Part shown: piece by piece, positions 34,779-44,668 of the stretch
Numbering within the stretch: position 1 is the stretch's first letter
Layout: each line of letters begins with the position of its first letter
Assembly (NCBI GenBank): GCA_020846145.1
Contig: JADLEL010000049.1
Coordinates: 1-64,000 of the forward strand
DNA: 64,000 bases
From: Pirellulales bacterium
Lineage (GTDB): Bacteria; Planctomycetota; Planctomycetia; Pirellulales; Thermoguttaceae
Direction: 5' to 3'
Translations under genes and position numbers: made by a program
The notes under the pieces: model-generated
What the model was told of the DNA's origin: nothing
Databases searched by the model: none
The model's input: only the letters and a program-made list of their open reading frames with translations

Positions 34779-35891
34779 TCATTTTTTCGGCGGCGAGAGG
34801 ATTAACTTCATGCGATCGGCCACCGATTCCAATTCCTTGTGCTTGTAACCGCCGGGCTGGTCCTGGTACCAATAATGCACTGTGGCGTAATCGACCCAAC
34901 TGCCGCCTTCGGCCGCGATTTTGCTCAATTTCGCGGCTTCACTCTTGAAACAGCCTTCCGTGGACCAATCGATGGTCCAGCGCAGGGATTTGTTGAAGCG
35001 GATGGGCTGATGGTCGTGGAAGCGATAGATCGAGAGTTTCGACGGCCCGGCGGATTGCACGAGAGGCATTCCGGCGCGCAATCCGGCGAACGTGGTTTGG
35101 AATCCCCAACTGAAGGTGAAGGAATCTTCCGAACCCAGGTAGTCGATGGCGCGTTTTTGGCCGTCGATATCCACCTCGTTGTTGCCTTCCATGACGTAAT
35201 TGAAATCCTTGTAGAGCGGCTCCTCGGTAACGACGCTGAATTGCCGGCCGATCAACTGCCCGCTGCCCAATAGTTCCAAGAAGGTCTCCGCCGTTTTTGG
35301 CCCCAGTTGAAAGCACTTCCTCTGATAGGTGGCGTGGAAGTAGCCGTATTCCTTTTTCCAGGCGGGCAACTTCTCCCATTCCACGAAGCTGTAGTTGGAA
35401 AAATTCTTGTCGGTGTCGTTGCGGAGGAAAATCTTGGCGCGTTTTTGGAAGGGCATGGGGAAGTAAGCGTTATAGCTGCCCGGCGCGCATTCGATGAAAT
35501 TCGTGGAAAAATTCATGCTGCCGCCGTTGCAGCCGTCGCCGAAGAAATCGGCCAACGGGCAATGGACGGCCGGTTCGGCGGCGTCGTCGAAATAGATCAC
35601 CAGCACCACGCCGCGAGCGGAAAGTTCCCGCTGGTGGTGCCGCGTGGTATGGATGGCGCGGATTACGCCCGGCCCTTCCAGATCGGCCATCAACATGCTT
35701 TTTTTCGCGTCCAGAGTCGGCAGGTGGGGGTAGCGATCGGCGGTCCAGCCGGCGTTGGCGAAACCGGCCCGCGACTGCGGGCGAATGGCGGCCAACTCCA
35801 GGAGTTGATCCTGGGCGGAGGCCCAATCCGAAATTGCAATTCCTCCCCAAACGAATAGCGCCGGCAAAAGAACTCGAAACCGCAGCATCAT
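34779..35891 (-). CDS. Exported DUF2961 protein (GH172-like)
   Basis: This 370-residue protein has a signal peptide (LRFRVLLPALFVWGGIAIS, cleavage near WASAQ) and the DUF2961 fold. Family segments are MLMADLEGPGVIRAIHTTR, CPLADFFGDG, FIECAPGSYNAYFPMPF, NYVMEGNNEVDIDG and DWSTEGCFKSEAAK. DUF2961 includes GH172 enzymes such as difructose dianhydride synthase/hydrolase; here the sugar is unknown. It is probably periplasmic or secreted. AAGGAG precedes the ATG by 8 nt. The stop lies 2 bp from the end of MITE-A copy 7, so the element has replaced or hides any terminator. Confidence 0.85.
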   Translation of the reverse strand: MMLRFRVLLPALFVWGGIAISDWASAQDQLLELAAIRPQSRAGFANAGWTADRYPHLPTLDAKKSMLMADLEGPGVIRAIHTTRHHQRELSARGVVLVIYFDDAAEPAVHCPLADFFGDGCNGGSMNFSTNFIECAPGSYNAYFPMPFQKRAKIFLRNDTDKNFSNYSFVEWEKLPAWKKEYGYFHATYQRKCFQLGPKTAETFLELLGSGQLIGRQFSVVTEEPLYKDFNYVMEGNNEVDIDGQKRAIDYLGSEDSFTFSWGFQTTFAGLRAGMPLVQSAGPSKLSIYRFHDHQPIRFNKSLRWTIDWSTEGCFKSEAAKLSKIAAEGGSWVDYATVHYWYQDQPGGYKHKELESVADRMKLILSPPKK

Positions 35892-36629
35892 TTTTTTTCT
35901 CCTTGCGTGAATTTATGTTGTTCGGAACAAATCCGACGCCTGCAAGTATAACAATTGCAAAAGGAATCGTAAATTCCGACTATCGCGCGAGGGCGTCTTT
36001 CCGTATTCCCATTGTAGTTGGAATTAATTCCCGATTGGATTGCCCTTGCCGGTTTGCGGGAGCGGCGAAAAACGCTTGATTTTAGGCGTTTTTTACGATC
36101 GGGGATTTTTTCCTTCAGGCTTTACAAGCGGATTATGAGGTATTTCGGGGATTTTGCGAGAGCGGGATAGCGAATTCTTCGAGAAAAACGCGGTTTTTCG
36201 GGGCGAGTTTTTGCCGATTTGGATTTTGAGGCTTAGAAGGAAGGGGGAAGGCGGAAGGCGGAAGGCGGAAGGGGGCGGTGGTTGAAGTTTAGAAGATTCA
36301 TCGATTATCGGCAAGGCATGATTTCAAGGAGGGTTGGCGTCGAGGAATGGCGTCGCAATGCGGATTACTGTAACTATGTATATATAGGAGAGGGCGGCTT
36401 TTTTCAAGAAAAGAAATGTTGGATTGCATCGCAAGGCGTTGCGGGGCAGGCATTTGGGACGTAGAATAATTGGACCGGTTGGGTGATGATTTTCGGCGGG
36501 AACCGGGAAAACCGGTTGATTGATTCTGGTCCAAGTGCGGCACTGCTGGACGAGCCGGCAATGGCGCCCGGCATTACCCCGCCGATTTTCAGTCGCCATC
36601 CCCTATCCCCCATCCCCTAATCCCTCCCG
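35892..36629. other. Long gene-free region
   Basis: This 738-bp stretch holds no frame with a recognisable domain. It contains a purine repeat (GAAGGCGGAAGGCGGAAGGC, about 36238-36276), AT-rich segments, and a pyrimidine repeat CCCTATCCCCCATCCCCTAA (36601-36620) directly before the next ATG, where a ribosome site would be expected. Confidence 0.5.
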
Positions 36630-37478
36630 ATGTTTTTCGGCTATAACACCAACGGCTTCGCGGATCACGATCTGTTCGACGCGGTGGAGATATTGGCCGA
36701 GTTGGGCTATCGGGGCGTGGCGATTACGATCGATCGCGGGGTGCTTTCGCCGCTCGAGGAGAGACATGGGGAGCAGATCGGGCGGCTGGGCGAAATGTTG
36801 GAGCTTTATGAGATGCAGTCGGTGATCGAGACCGGCGCGCGGTATCTGCTCGATCCGTGGCGGAAGCACGAACCGACGCTGATCTCCGCGGTTCCCGACT
36901 TGAGAATCAAATTTTACCGCTACGCCATCGAATGCGCCCGCCTTTTGGGGAGCGATTGCGTCTCGATCTGGTCGGGCGCGATCCGCGACGGCATTACCGA
37001 GGCGCAGGCCTTCGAGCGATTAGCGGCCCGGTTGCCGGGGATTCTCGATTTCGCCGCCGAAAAGAACGTGCCGCTGGCATTCGAGCCGGAGCCGGGCATG
37101 CTCATCGATTCGACGGCGGCCTTCGAGCGATTGGCGGAGCGAGTCGCGCATCCGAATTTGCGATTGACGCTCGATATCGGCCATTTGCAATGCCAGGGCG
37201 AAACGCCGATCGCGGCGGTGATTCGCCGGTTCGCGCCGCGGCTGGCGAACGTGCATCTCGACGACATGCGGCGGGGCGTCCACGAGCATTTGATGTTCGG
37301 CGAGGGGGAGATCGAATTTCCGCCCGTGTTGCACGCGCTTGCCGAATGCGGTTATACTAACGGAGTTTACGTCGAACTCGGCCGCCACAGCCGCGAAGCG
37401 CCGGAAGCGGCGCGGAGGGCGATGGAGTTTTTTGGTAAGTTGGGTCTTAGGTCTTGGGACTTGGGTCTTAGGTCTTAG
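36630..37478 (+). CDS. Sugar phosphate isomerase/epimerase-type TIM-barrel protein
   Basis: This 282-residue protein belongs to the AP-endonuclease-2/xylose-isomerase-like TIM-barrel superfamily. Metal-site strands are visible: VPLAFEPEPGM (Glu), LRLTLDIGHLQCQGE (Asp and His), LANVHLDDMRRGVHEHLMFGEGEIEFP (His, Asp, His, Glu) and GVYVELGRHS (Glu). Substrate is unknown. Its last residues (LGLRSWDLGLRS) are encoded by a TTGGGTCTTAGGTC simple repeat, so the natural end was probably at or before MEFFGK. No Shine-Dalgarno is seen: the leader is a CCCTATCC repeat. It lies 136 bp upstream of a phosphodiesterase-like gene on the same strand, likely a functional pair. Confidence 0.82.
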   Translation: MFFGYNTNGFADHDLFDAVEILAELGYRGVAITIDRGVLSPLEERHGEQIGRLGEMLELYEMQSVIETGARYLLDPWRKHEPTLISAVPDLRIKFYRYAIECARLLGSDCVSIWSGAIRDGITEAQAFERLAARLPGILDFAAEKNVPLAFEPEPGMLIDSTAAFERLAERVAHPNLRLTLDIGHLQCQGETPIAAVIRRFAPRLANVHLDDMRRGVHEHLMFGEGEIEFPPVLHALAECGYTNGVYVELGRHSREAPEAARRAMEFFGKLGLRSWDLGLRS

Positions 37479-37566
37479 TGAATCGCTAACATCTGAAATT
37501 CAAAATTTGAAATTCAAAATTTGAAATCCAAAATTTGAAATCCAAAATTTGAAATAAAAAATTTAA
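37434..37566. repeat. Two simple-repeat arrays between the TIM-barrel and phosphodiesterase genes
   Basis: GGGTCTTAGGTCTTGGGACTT-type units cover the end of the TIM-barrel gene (to 37477). Then AAATTTGAAAT(T/C)CAA units of about 17 bp repeat four to five times (37494-37566). Such arrays are prone to slippage and probably vary in length. Confidence 0.75.
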
Positions 37567-37614
37567 GACCCAAGACCATTCATCCTTCAACATTCATCCT
37601 TCATCCTTCCTTCG

Positions 37615-38949
37615 ATGTCCCAGCCCTTGATATTACTTTCGATTCCCGGCTTGCGCGAGAAGGACGTGGCCGCGATGCCGAACTTGCGGCGGCTGATGGC
37701 GGGCGGGGAGATCGCGGAGCTGACGCCGAGTTTTCCGTGCGTAACCTGTTCGGTGCAGGCGGCGATGAGCACCGGCAAATTGCCCCGCGAGCACGGCATC
37801 GTGGCGAACGGCATTTATTGGCGGGAGAAGAAGCGGGTGGAGATGTGGACCGCGCCGAACGATTGCATCGAACGGCCGCAGATTTGGGATCTGCTCTCGC
37901 ATCACGAGAGCGAGTTGACTTCCGCCGTATGGTTTCCGATGCACAGCAAGTTTTGCGAAGCGGATTTCGTTTGCACGCCCGCCCCGATCCACAATCCCGA
38001 CGGCAGCGAATCGCTGTGGTGCTACACGCGGCCGCTGGAACTTTACGGCGAACTGCGCGACGCGCTGGGCCATTTTCCGCTGCAGCATTATTGGGGGCCG
38101 ATCGCGAACGTGAAGGGGAGCCGATGGATCGCCGATTCGGCGGTTTTCGCGGCGCGGCGGTGGCAGCCCGATTTCTTCTACATTTATTTGCCGCACCTCG
38201 ATTACGCCGCGCAGCGCGCCGGCCCGGAGAGCGCCGCCGCCGATACCGCCGTGGAAGAACTCGACGGCGTCGTGGGCCGCTTGGCCGAGCAGATGGCGGC
38301 GGCTTATCTCGAACCGCCCGTCTGGCTGGCGGCGGGCGAGTACGTCATTACGAAGGTCGATCACGTCGAGTATCCCAACCGCGTGCTGCGCGAAGCCGGT
38401 TTGCTGGCCGTGAAGGAAGACGGCGCGGGCGGAGAGCTGATCGATTTCGAGCACAGTCCGGCGTTCGCGATGGCCGATCACCAGCTTTCGCACGTTTTCG
38501 TCGCAGGCGGCGACGCGGCGACGGCTCGTCGGGTTGCCGATTTGTTTCGCGGCCGGCACGGCATCTCCGAGGCGCTCGTCGGCGACGAGCGCGGCCGTTA
38601 CGCGCTCGATCATCCGCGCAGCGGCGAAGTGGTATTGATTTCGAAGCCGCACAGTTGGCAGACGTATTATTATTGGCGGGACGACGCGCAGGCCCCGCGC
38701 TTCGCGAGGACGGTCGATATCCATCGCAAGCCGGGCTACGATCCGGTCGAGTTGTTTTTCGATCCCGCCACGAAAAGCATTCCGCTGAACGCGCACCTGG
38801 TGAAAGGCTCGCACGGCGCGCCCGCGCTGGAGAATTCGCAGCGCACGGTGCTCCTGGCATCCGAGCCGACGAAGTTCCCGCCTAAGAACCTCGCCGATAC
38901 CGACGTGTTCGATATCGCGATGAATCATTTCGGCATCACGATGCGGTAA
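37615..38949 (+). CDS. Nucleotide pyrophosphatase/phosphodiesterase-like protein
   Basis: This 444-residue protein of the alkaline phosphatase superfamily has the nucleophile Thr in PSFPCVTCSVQAAMSTGKLP, followed by HGIVANGIYW, and a later metal-binding pair in IYLPHLDYAAQ. MADHQLSHVFV and KGSHGAPA give further His residues. The first metal-binding Asp of typical enzymes (VxxxDGLR) is replaced: here LLSIPGLRE. There is no signal peptide, so it is cytoplasmic. It resembles the phosphodiesterase-like member of ebo-type gene sets, which also carry a TIM-barrel protein, but the other ebo genes are absent. The substrate is unknown. Confidence 0.82.
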   Translation: MSQPLILLSIPGLREKDVAAMPNLRRLMAGGEIAELTPSFPCVTCSVQAAMSTGKLPREHGIVANGIYWREKKRVEMWTAPNDCIERPQIWDLLSHHESELTSAVWFPMHSKFCEADFVCTPAPIHNPDGSESLWCYTRPLELYGELRDALGHFPLQHYWGPIANVKGSRWIADSAVFAARRWQPDFFYIYLPHLDYAAQRAGPESAAADTAVEELDGVVGRLAEQMAAAYLEPPVWLAAGEYVITKVDHVEYPNRVLREAGLLAVKEDGAGGELIDFEHSPAFAMADHQLSHVFVAGGDAATARRVADLFRGRHGISEALVGDERGRYALDHPRSGEVVLISKPHSWQTYYYWRDDAQAPRFARTVDIHRKPGYDPVELFFDPATKSIPLNAHLVKGSHGAPALENSQRTVLLASEPTKFPPKNLADTDVFDIAMNHFGITMR

Positions 38950-39031
38950 CAGGGGCCGAAAGCGGATCGTTTCCCGATCGTGAAGTTTCGGGGCGCCGCC
39001 TGGGGAGGAGAGGATTTCTGTTCGAAATTGG

Positions 39032-39236
39032 GTAAGCGTTCGCGCCCCGGTCGGGGACTGGTCCATTTTTCGGCGGGATAATGTATTTTGCGGACAAACG
39101 GTAGGCCGAAAACATGGACCTGTACCCTTTCCGCGGCGCGAGGGGGACAGTCCCATTTTCGCGGCGATTGAGTATTTTTACGGTATCATCATCTTTTGCG
39201 CCGCGAAAATCGGGACAGTTCCCTGTGAACGGTTAC
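39032..39236 (+). mobile_element. MITE-A copy 8, with perfect 8-bp target duplication
   Basis: This is a full copy flanked by GAAATTGG on both sides. The right duplicate is joined to the ribosome site of the next gene, so the insertion lies 17 bp before an ATG. Confidence 0.96.
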
Positions 39237-39253
39237 GAAATTGGGAGAAAGCG

Positions 39254-40417
39254 ATGACGTATCGAATATCGCGTCGGAGTTTGTTGGCGGCGGCGGGCGG
39301 CGCGGCGGCCTTGGCGTTCGGAGGCATCGGATGGGCGGCCGAGAATCGCAAAAAGCCCAAGGTGGCCGTGCTGCACGTAACCGATCTTTTCCGGCCCTTC
39401 GCCGATCCCGACGATCATTGGGACTTGGCCTGCACCTACGCCCTCGCGCTGCGGGGGGACGTGGAATTGCTGGCGGTGATGATCGATCATCCACCGCGGG
39501 CGGACTTCGATCCCGACGTGCAGGCCGTGGCGCAGATGAACTACCTGACGGGCCTTGCCGCGCCGGTGATCGTCGGCGCGCCGCGGCGGATCGAGCCTGG
39601 CGAGGTCGATCGGCCCGAGAACAGAGCGGTTTTGGGCGGGATGCGGGCGCTCGTCGATCTCCTCCGCAAGTCTTCGCTCCCGGTGGTCATTCATATCCTC
39701 GGCTCCTCCCGCGACGTGGCGCTGGCCGGCAAGCTGGAGCCAAAACTTTTCGCCGAGAAGTGCGCGGGCATTTATTTGAACGCCGGCTCCGGGACGCCGG
39801 ACAAAGCCTTGGCCGAACGGCTGGAATACAACGTCGCGCTCGATCCCGCTTCTTACGGGGCGATTTTCGAATTGCCCTGTCCGGTGTATTGGCTGCCGTG
39901 TTTTGACGTCGCGCCGGGACCGAAGGACAATCCCCTTTCGTCCGGCCCGTATGGCACCTATTACCGGTTCCAGCAGAAGGAGATTCTGCCGCGGCTTTCC
40001 GCCCGGTGCCAAAATTATTTCGCCTTCGCGTTCAAGCAGGGATTCTCCGAACGCGCAAGGCAGCAAAATCTCGAAACGCTTGCCCCCCATTGGCTGCACT
40101 ATTTGGAAGGTCCGAACGACCGGGAATTCCTCATCCGCTTGGGGAATTTCCCCAGAAACATGTGGTGTACGGGCGGATTTCTCCATGCCGCGGGCTTGGG
40201 CGTCGATCTCGCGGGGAAAATTACCCCCTTGGAGGAACTGAAATCGCCGCTGTTTACCTTCGATCCCGTGCAAGTTGAATGCAACGCCGCGGGCATTACT
40301 TCGTGGAAGCCCGATCCGCAATCGCGCAACCGCCATCTTTTCCACATCCGCGATGAGGCGCATTACGGAAAAGGCATGACGGCGGCGATGTGTTCCTTGC
40401 TGAAAACATTCTCCTGA
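39254..40417 (+). CDS. Tat-exported nucleoside-hydrolase-like protein
   Basis: This 387-residue protein has a Tat signal (ISRRSLLAAAGGAAALAFGG). The body resembles inosine-uridine nucleoside hydrolases: the calcium-binding DPDDHWDLACTYALALRGDV corresponds to the DxDxxxDD motif, followed by LLAVMIDHPP, and VVIHILGSSRDVALAGKL in the place of the TNIALA segment. Conserved catalytic His at the C-terminal end is not obvious, so activity is uncertain. It would act outside the cytoplasm on nucleosides or related glycosides. GGAG lies 8 nt before the ATG. MITE-A copy 8 sits immediately upstream and copy 9 35 bp downstream, so the gene is bracketed by the family. Confidence 0.78.
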   Translation: MTYRISRRSLLAAAGGAAALAFGGIGWAAENRKKPKVAVLHVTDLFRPFADPDDHWDLACTYALALRGDVELLAVMIDHPPRADFDPDVQAVAQMNYLTGLAAPVIVGAPRRIEPGEVDRPENRAVLGGMRALVDLLRKSSLPVVIHILGSSRDVALAGKLEPKLFAEKCAGIYLNAGSGTPDKALAERLEYNVALDPASYGAIFELPCPVYWLPCFDVAPGPKDNPLSSGPYGTYYRFQQKEILPRLSARCQNYFAFAFKQGFSERARQQNLETLAPHWLHYLEGPNDREFLIRLGNFPRNMWCTGGFLHAAGLGVDLAGKITPLEELKSPLFTFDPVQVECNAAGITSWKPDPQSRNRHLFHIRDEAHYGKGMTAAMCSLLKTFS

Positions 40418-40452
40418 AAACGCGAGAGCGGGCGCATGTTCGGGCGAATTAC

Positions 40453-40657
40453 GTAACCGTTCACAGGGGACTGTCCCGATTTTTGCGGCATAAAAGATTA
40501 TGGCGCTCTAAAAGTGCTTAATCGCCGCGAAAATGGGACTGTCCCCTTCGCGCCGCGGGAAGGGGACAGGTCCATGTTTTCGGCATACCGTTTGTCCACA
40601 AAATACGTTTTCACGCCGAAAAATGGACCAGTCCCCGACCGGGGCGTGAACGCTTAC
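40453..40657 (-). mobile_element. MITE-A copy 9, with perfect 8-bp target duplication
   Basis: This is a full copy in inverted orientation, flanked on both sides by CGAATTAC. It lies shortly after the nucleoside-hydrolase-like gene. Confidence 0.96.
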
Positions 40658-40849
40658 CGAATTACGAACAATCAGCCTTGCCAGGTGCGGTAAATAGACC
40701 CCCATTAGACGTAACCGATGAGTGATTTATCTTCTCGAGTCGTGGAATTGACCGAAAATACCGCTTTCGCGTCTTGAATCCGTTCTCGGCGATACGATAA
40801 AATAAAGAATGGGAGTGGTGCAATTTTTACCGCTTCCCGCTCGGTTTGC

Positions 40850-40878
40850 TTGCAATACCCGCGATCAGCTGATATTAT
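40850..40878 (+). promoter_or_regulatory. Candidate promoter of the DUF1559 cluster
   Basis: TTGCAA, a 17-bp spacer and TATTAT (five of six -10 matches) lie about 160 bp upstream of the first DUF1559 gene. A second candidate lies at about 40774-40803 (TTGAAT, 18 bp, TAAAAT). Neither can be confirmed by eye. Confidence 0.35.
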
Positions 40879-41041
40879 GGAGTCATGCTTGGGCCGTTCA
40901 TTTTTTCCGGCATTCGCCTCGTGCGATTGAGGCTCCCGCCGAACTTGAACTTATTCTTGAATTGCGGGGCACATTTGATCAATTGGAGGAGATAGGTTCC
41001 AACGATTTTTCAAGGGGTAACTGGCGCTAACGGAGTGAGTG

Positions 41042-42127
41042 ATGTGTTGCTCTCCTTTGAAAAGTGTCGGATCGAATAATCAATTTCCCCGCGGCGCGAA
41101 CGGGCGATGCGATTCCACCTCTTTTCGGCGTCGCGATGGTTTCACTCTGGTAGAGCTGCTGGTGGTGATCGCGATCATCGGAATTCTGATTGCGCTGCTC
41201 TTGCCGGCCATCCAGGCGGCACGGGAGGCGGCCCGGCGGATGGAGTGCCAAAATCACTTGAAGCAAATCGGATTGGCGACGCTGGCGTTCGTGGATTCCC
41301 AAAAGAAGTTTCCTTCCGGGGGATACGGGTACTGGTGGGCGCCGCATCCCGATCGCGGTTTGGGGATCAACCAGACGGGTAGCTGGATGTTTTCGATCTT
41401 GCCCTTCATGGAAGCGAAAGGGATGACGAAATACGGCGTGGGAGTCGGAATGAACAACATGACCGACACGCGATTATTGCAAGGGAATAAGATGCTTTTG
41501 GAATCGCCGTTAAGCACGCTGTATTGTCCCACGCGCCGCGCGCCGCTCGCTTATTCGGTGGCCGGTTCCACCATTAATTTCATCCATACGCCCAAAATCT
41601 GCGCCACGCTCACCGTGAGCGCCCGCACCGACTACGCGGGCAATTCGGGCGATGTGATTTATAGCACTTTCGGCTCCGGCCCCTCCGGCCTCCCGCCGAC
41701 CGGCTATAGTTTTCCGGATCCGAAGAATTGTTCGGGAGTCATTTTCGTACACTGTCAATTCAAATTGGTGGATATCCTCGACGGCACGTCGAAGACCTAC
41801 TTGGCCGCCGAAAAGTTCATCAATCCCGATTTGATCGGCAGTTGCCGAGACCTGGGAGACGACCAAGGGCCGTACGTCGCCGACGAGCGCGACACGGTCC
41901 GCTGGGGTTCCTGGAGTCCCAGCAGCGCGGATTATCTCGCCCCCCGACGCGACCGCTCCGGTTACGATGGCTCGTGGACTTTCGGCAGCGCGCACTCCAC
42001 GACGTTCAACGCCGTATTGTGCGACGGCTCGGTCCACGCGATCAACTATGAGATTTCCGAGAAGAACCATCGGCGCCTCTGCGACCGCAAGGATAAATAT
42101 CAGTTCGAGTATCCCAATCCGTTTTGA
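41042..42127 (+). CDS. DUF1559 pseudopilin-like protein, first of three in tandem
   Basis: This 361-residue protein has a short basic leader, the prepilin-type cleavage segment [20 protein letters not shown] and a hydrophobic helix running into the DUF1559 body. Conserved body marks are [67 protein letters not shown] and the C-terminal [18 protein letters not shown]. The prepilin Glu at position 5 of the mature helix is present. GGAG lies before the ATG; a GTG one codon upstream is also possible. It leads a probable three-gene transcript. The function is unknown; a structural role in surface filaments is a guess from the N-terminus. Confidence 0.9.
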   Translation: MCCSPLKSVGSNNQFPRGANGRCDSTSFRRRDGFTLVELLVVIAIIGILIALLLPAIQAAREAARRMECQNHLKQIGLATLAFVDSQKKFPSGGYGYWWAPHPDRGLGINQTGSWMFSILPFMEAKGMTKYGVGVGMNNMTDTRLLQGNKMLLESPLSTLYCPTRRAPLAYSVAGSTINFIHTPKICATLTVSARTDYAGNSGDVIYSTFGSGPSGLPPTGYSFPDPKNCSGVIFVHCQFKLVDILDGTSKTYLAAEKFINPDLIGSCRDLGDDQGPYVADERDTVRWGSWSPSSADYLAPRRDRSGYDGSWTFGSAHSTTFNAVLCDGSVHAINYEISEKNHRRLCDRKDKYQFEYPNPF

Positions 42128-42222
42128 TCGATCGTGCGCGATAACGCTTGCCCGAGATTCCGCCGTTTTGCACGACTTCCCGCGAATCGAACCACACTTA
42201 TTTCCTCATAAAGGACTTGCAA

Positions 42223-43308
42223 ATGTATTTTGGCGATTACGTTGAAGGGGCCGAGTCAAACAGGAAAAATACCTTCAAGGAAAGGCCGAATTCCCGCCGG
42301 TTCGCCTTTCGCCTTCGCCGCGGCGGCTTTACCTTGGTGGAATTGTTGGTGGTGATTGCGATCATCGGCATTTTGATCGCGCTCTTGCTGCCGGCCATTC
42401 AGGCGGCGCGGGAAGCGGCCCGGCGGCTGGAATGCCAAAATCACCTGAAGCAAATGGGCTTGGCGGTGCATAATTATATGGATTCCCGAAAGGTTCTTCC
42501 TTCGGGCGGCTATGGCGTTCCTTGGGCGCCCCATCCCGACCGCGGTTTGGGCAAAGAGCAGACGGGGAGTTTGTTCTATTCGATTTTGCCATATATGGAA
42601 CTAAAATCGTTGATCCAATTGGGCGCGGGGGTCGGATTTAACAATATGAACAATCCAAAACTCCTGAATGGGAACAAGCAGCTTCTCGCAACGCCGCTCA
42701 ATGTATTGTATTGCCCCACGCGCCGGGCGCCGGGCGCCGCGCCGGCCGACAACAACCACTGGTTCGTGCTGCAGCCGATTTTAAGCGCGCGATTGACGGT
42801 CTGCGCGCACAACGATTACTGCGCCAATGCGGGCGACAACTACGTCGGTTGGGGTTGCAACACGAGTACGCTACCTGCTCCCCCGAACATGTCCTGCGGA
42901 GACGCGCTCGCGGCCACGGGGATCGTTTGGACGCACTATCAATACAAATTAAGGGATATCATCGACGGCACGTCGAAAACCATGCTGATCGGCGAAAAAA
43001 ATCTCAATCCCGACCAGTATTCCAATGGGAAAAATTGGGGCGACGATCAAGGGCCGTTCGTCGCCGACGAGCGCGACCCCGTGCGTTTCGCCGCGTTTGC
43101 CATAAACTCCGATTATTTACGGCCGGTGCGCGACCGCTCCGGCGCCGACCAGTCCTGGGGATTCGGCAGCGCGCACGCCTCGACGTTCAACGTGGTGCTC
43201 TGCGACGGCTCGGTTCACGCGATAAGTTACGAGATCTCCGAGAAAAACATGCGTCGATTAAGCAGGCGCAACGATAAAGCACAGTTTGAAGACCCCAATC
43301 CGTTGTAA
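42223..43308 (+). CDS. DUF1559 pseudopilin-like protein, second of three
   Basis: This 361-residue paralogue has the same architecture: basic leader, [20 protein letters not shown], then the DUF1559 body. It is much closer to the third gene than to the first. Shared marks are [59 protein letters not shown] and [24 protein letters not shown] lies 8 nt before the chosen ATG (MYFGDYVEG). A hairpin with T-run follows at 43357. Confidence 0.9.
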   Translation: MYFGDYVEGAESNRKNTFKERPNSRRFAFRLRRGGFTLVELLVVIAIIGILIALLLPAIQAAREAARRLECQNHLKQMGLAVHNYMDSRKVLPSGGYGVPWAPHPDRGLGKEQTGSLFYSILPYMELKSLIQLGAGVGFNNMNNPKLLNGNKQLLATPLNVLYCPTRRAPGAAPADNNHWFVLQPILSARLTVCAHNDYCANAGDNYVGWGCNTSTLPAPPNMSCGDALAATGIVWTHYQYKLRDIIDGTSKTMLIGEKNLNPDQYSNGKNWGDDQGPFVADERDPVRFAAFAINSDYLRPVRDRSGADQSWGFGSAHASTFNVVLCDGSVHAISYEISEKNMRRLSRRNDKAQFEDPNPL

Positions 43309-43356
43309 GTCTTTTCCGGAAAGGGCGTTGCCCGCCATTTAGAGAGAGATGAAAGA

Positions 43357-43397
43357 GACTCGTTCGTCCGCGCGTACGAGCGAACGAGTCTTTTCTT
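43357..43397 (+). terminator. Hairpin between the second and third DUF1559 genes
   Basis: GACTCGTTCG pairs with CGAACGAGTC around a 14-nt loop and is followed by TTTTCTT. It may end transcripts of the first two genes or attenuate the third. Confidence 0.6.
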
Positions 43398-43485
43398 CGA
43401 ATAAACCGCGGGGTGGGCATTGCCCGCCGATTTACGGTCGATTTTGTGCGAAGCGAGCAACACCCTTATCGTAAAGGATTTTCAG

Positions 43486-44571
43486 ATGCGTTTTCCCGCT
43501 CTTGTGGCAGAGGGTAAATCGATAAGTCGCGGTTGCGCCAAGGAAGGGCAAGATTCTCGTTTATCCGCTTTCCGCCTATGCCGCGGCTTCACGTTGGTGG
43601 AGTTGTTGGTGGTGATTGCGATCATCGGCATTTTGATCGCGCTCTTGCTGCCGGCCATCCAAGCGGCGCGGGAAGCGGCCCGGCGGCTGGAATGCCAAAA
43701 CCACTTGAAGCAACTGGGCTTGGCGGCGCACAACTACATGGACTCCCGCAAGTGCCTGCCCTCCTGCGGCTACGGGTGCCCTTGGGCTCCCCATCCCGAC
43801 CGCGGTTTGGGCAAGGATCAGCCGGGCAGTTTCTTCTATCCGCTTTTGTCCTTCATGGAATTGAAGTCGCTGACCAAATTAGGCGCGGGCGTCGGCTTCA
43901 ATAATATGAGTAGTACGATACTTTTGAATGGAAACAAGCAACTTCTCTCGACTCCGCTGAATGTATTGTTTTGTCCCACGCGCCGCGCGCCGGGCGCCGC
44001 CCCGGCCGACAATAATCACTGGTTCGTGCTGCAACCTTACTTGAGCGCACAACTGAACGTCTGCGCCCACAACGATTACTGCGCCAACGCGGGGGACAAC
44101 CACGTCGGCTGGAATTGCAGCATCTCCACGCTTTCCAATTCCAAAACCATGACCTGCCCGGACGCGCGTCAAGCCACGGGGATAACTTATACGCACCACC
44201 AATACATTTTGAGGGACATCCTCGACGGCACCTCGAAAACCATGCTGATCGGCGAAAAGAACGTCAATCCCGACCATTACCACAGCGGCAAAAACTGGGG
44301 GGACGATCAGGGGCCGTTTCCCGGCGACGAGCGCGATCCCGTGCGTTGGGCCGCCTGGAGTTTTAGTGCATCCGACTACATAGCTCCGGCGCGCGACCGC
44401 GCCGGCGCCGACCAGTCCTGGGGTTTCGGCAGCGCGCACGCATCGACGTTTAACGTGGCGCTCTGCGACGGCTCGGTTCATGCGATAAGGTACGATATCT
44501 CCGAGAAAAACATGCGGCGATTATCCCGGCGCAACGATAAATTGCAGTTTGAAGAACCCAATCCGTTCTAA
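43486..44571 (+). CDS. DUF1559 pseudopilin-like protein, third of three
   Basis: This 361-residue protein is a close paralogue of the preceding gene, with long stretches shared at the DNA level as well (for example GCGATCATCGGCATTTTGAT). The prepilin segment [19 protein letters not shown] is complete. The differences are concentrated in the N-terminal leader and in a middle loop ([14 protein letters not shown] against [14 protein letters not shown]). AAAGGA lies 7 nt before the ATG. The pair is best explained by recent tandem duplication, perhaps kept similar by gene conversion. Confidence 0.9.
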   Translation: MRFPALVAEGKSISRGCAKEGQDSRLSAFRLCRGFTLVELLVVIAIIGILIALLLPAIQAAREAARRLECQNHLKQLGLAAHNYMDSRKCLPSCGYGCPWAPHPDRGLGKDQPGSFFYPLLSFMELKSLTKLGAGVGFNNMSSTILLNGNKQLLSTPLNVLFCPTRRAPGAAPADNNHWFVLQPYLSAQLNVCAHNDYCANAGDNHVGWNCSISTLSNSKTMTCPDARQATGITYTHHQYILRDILDGTSKTMLIGEKNVNPDHYHSGKNWGDDQGPFPGDERDPVRWAAWSFSASDYIAPARDRAGADQSWGFGSAHASTFNVALCDGSVHAIRYDISEKNMRRLSRRNDKLQFEEPNPF

Positions 44572-44668
44572 GGCGCTTTCGGATTGAGCATCGCCTATAT
44601 ATAGAGAAGCCGCGCGAGCATTGGCGGACGAAGCCGACCCGCCATCGGACCGCCCGCCGATTTTACCC

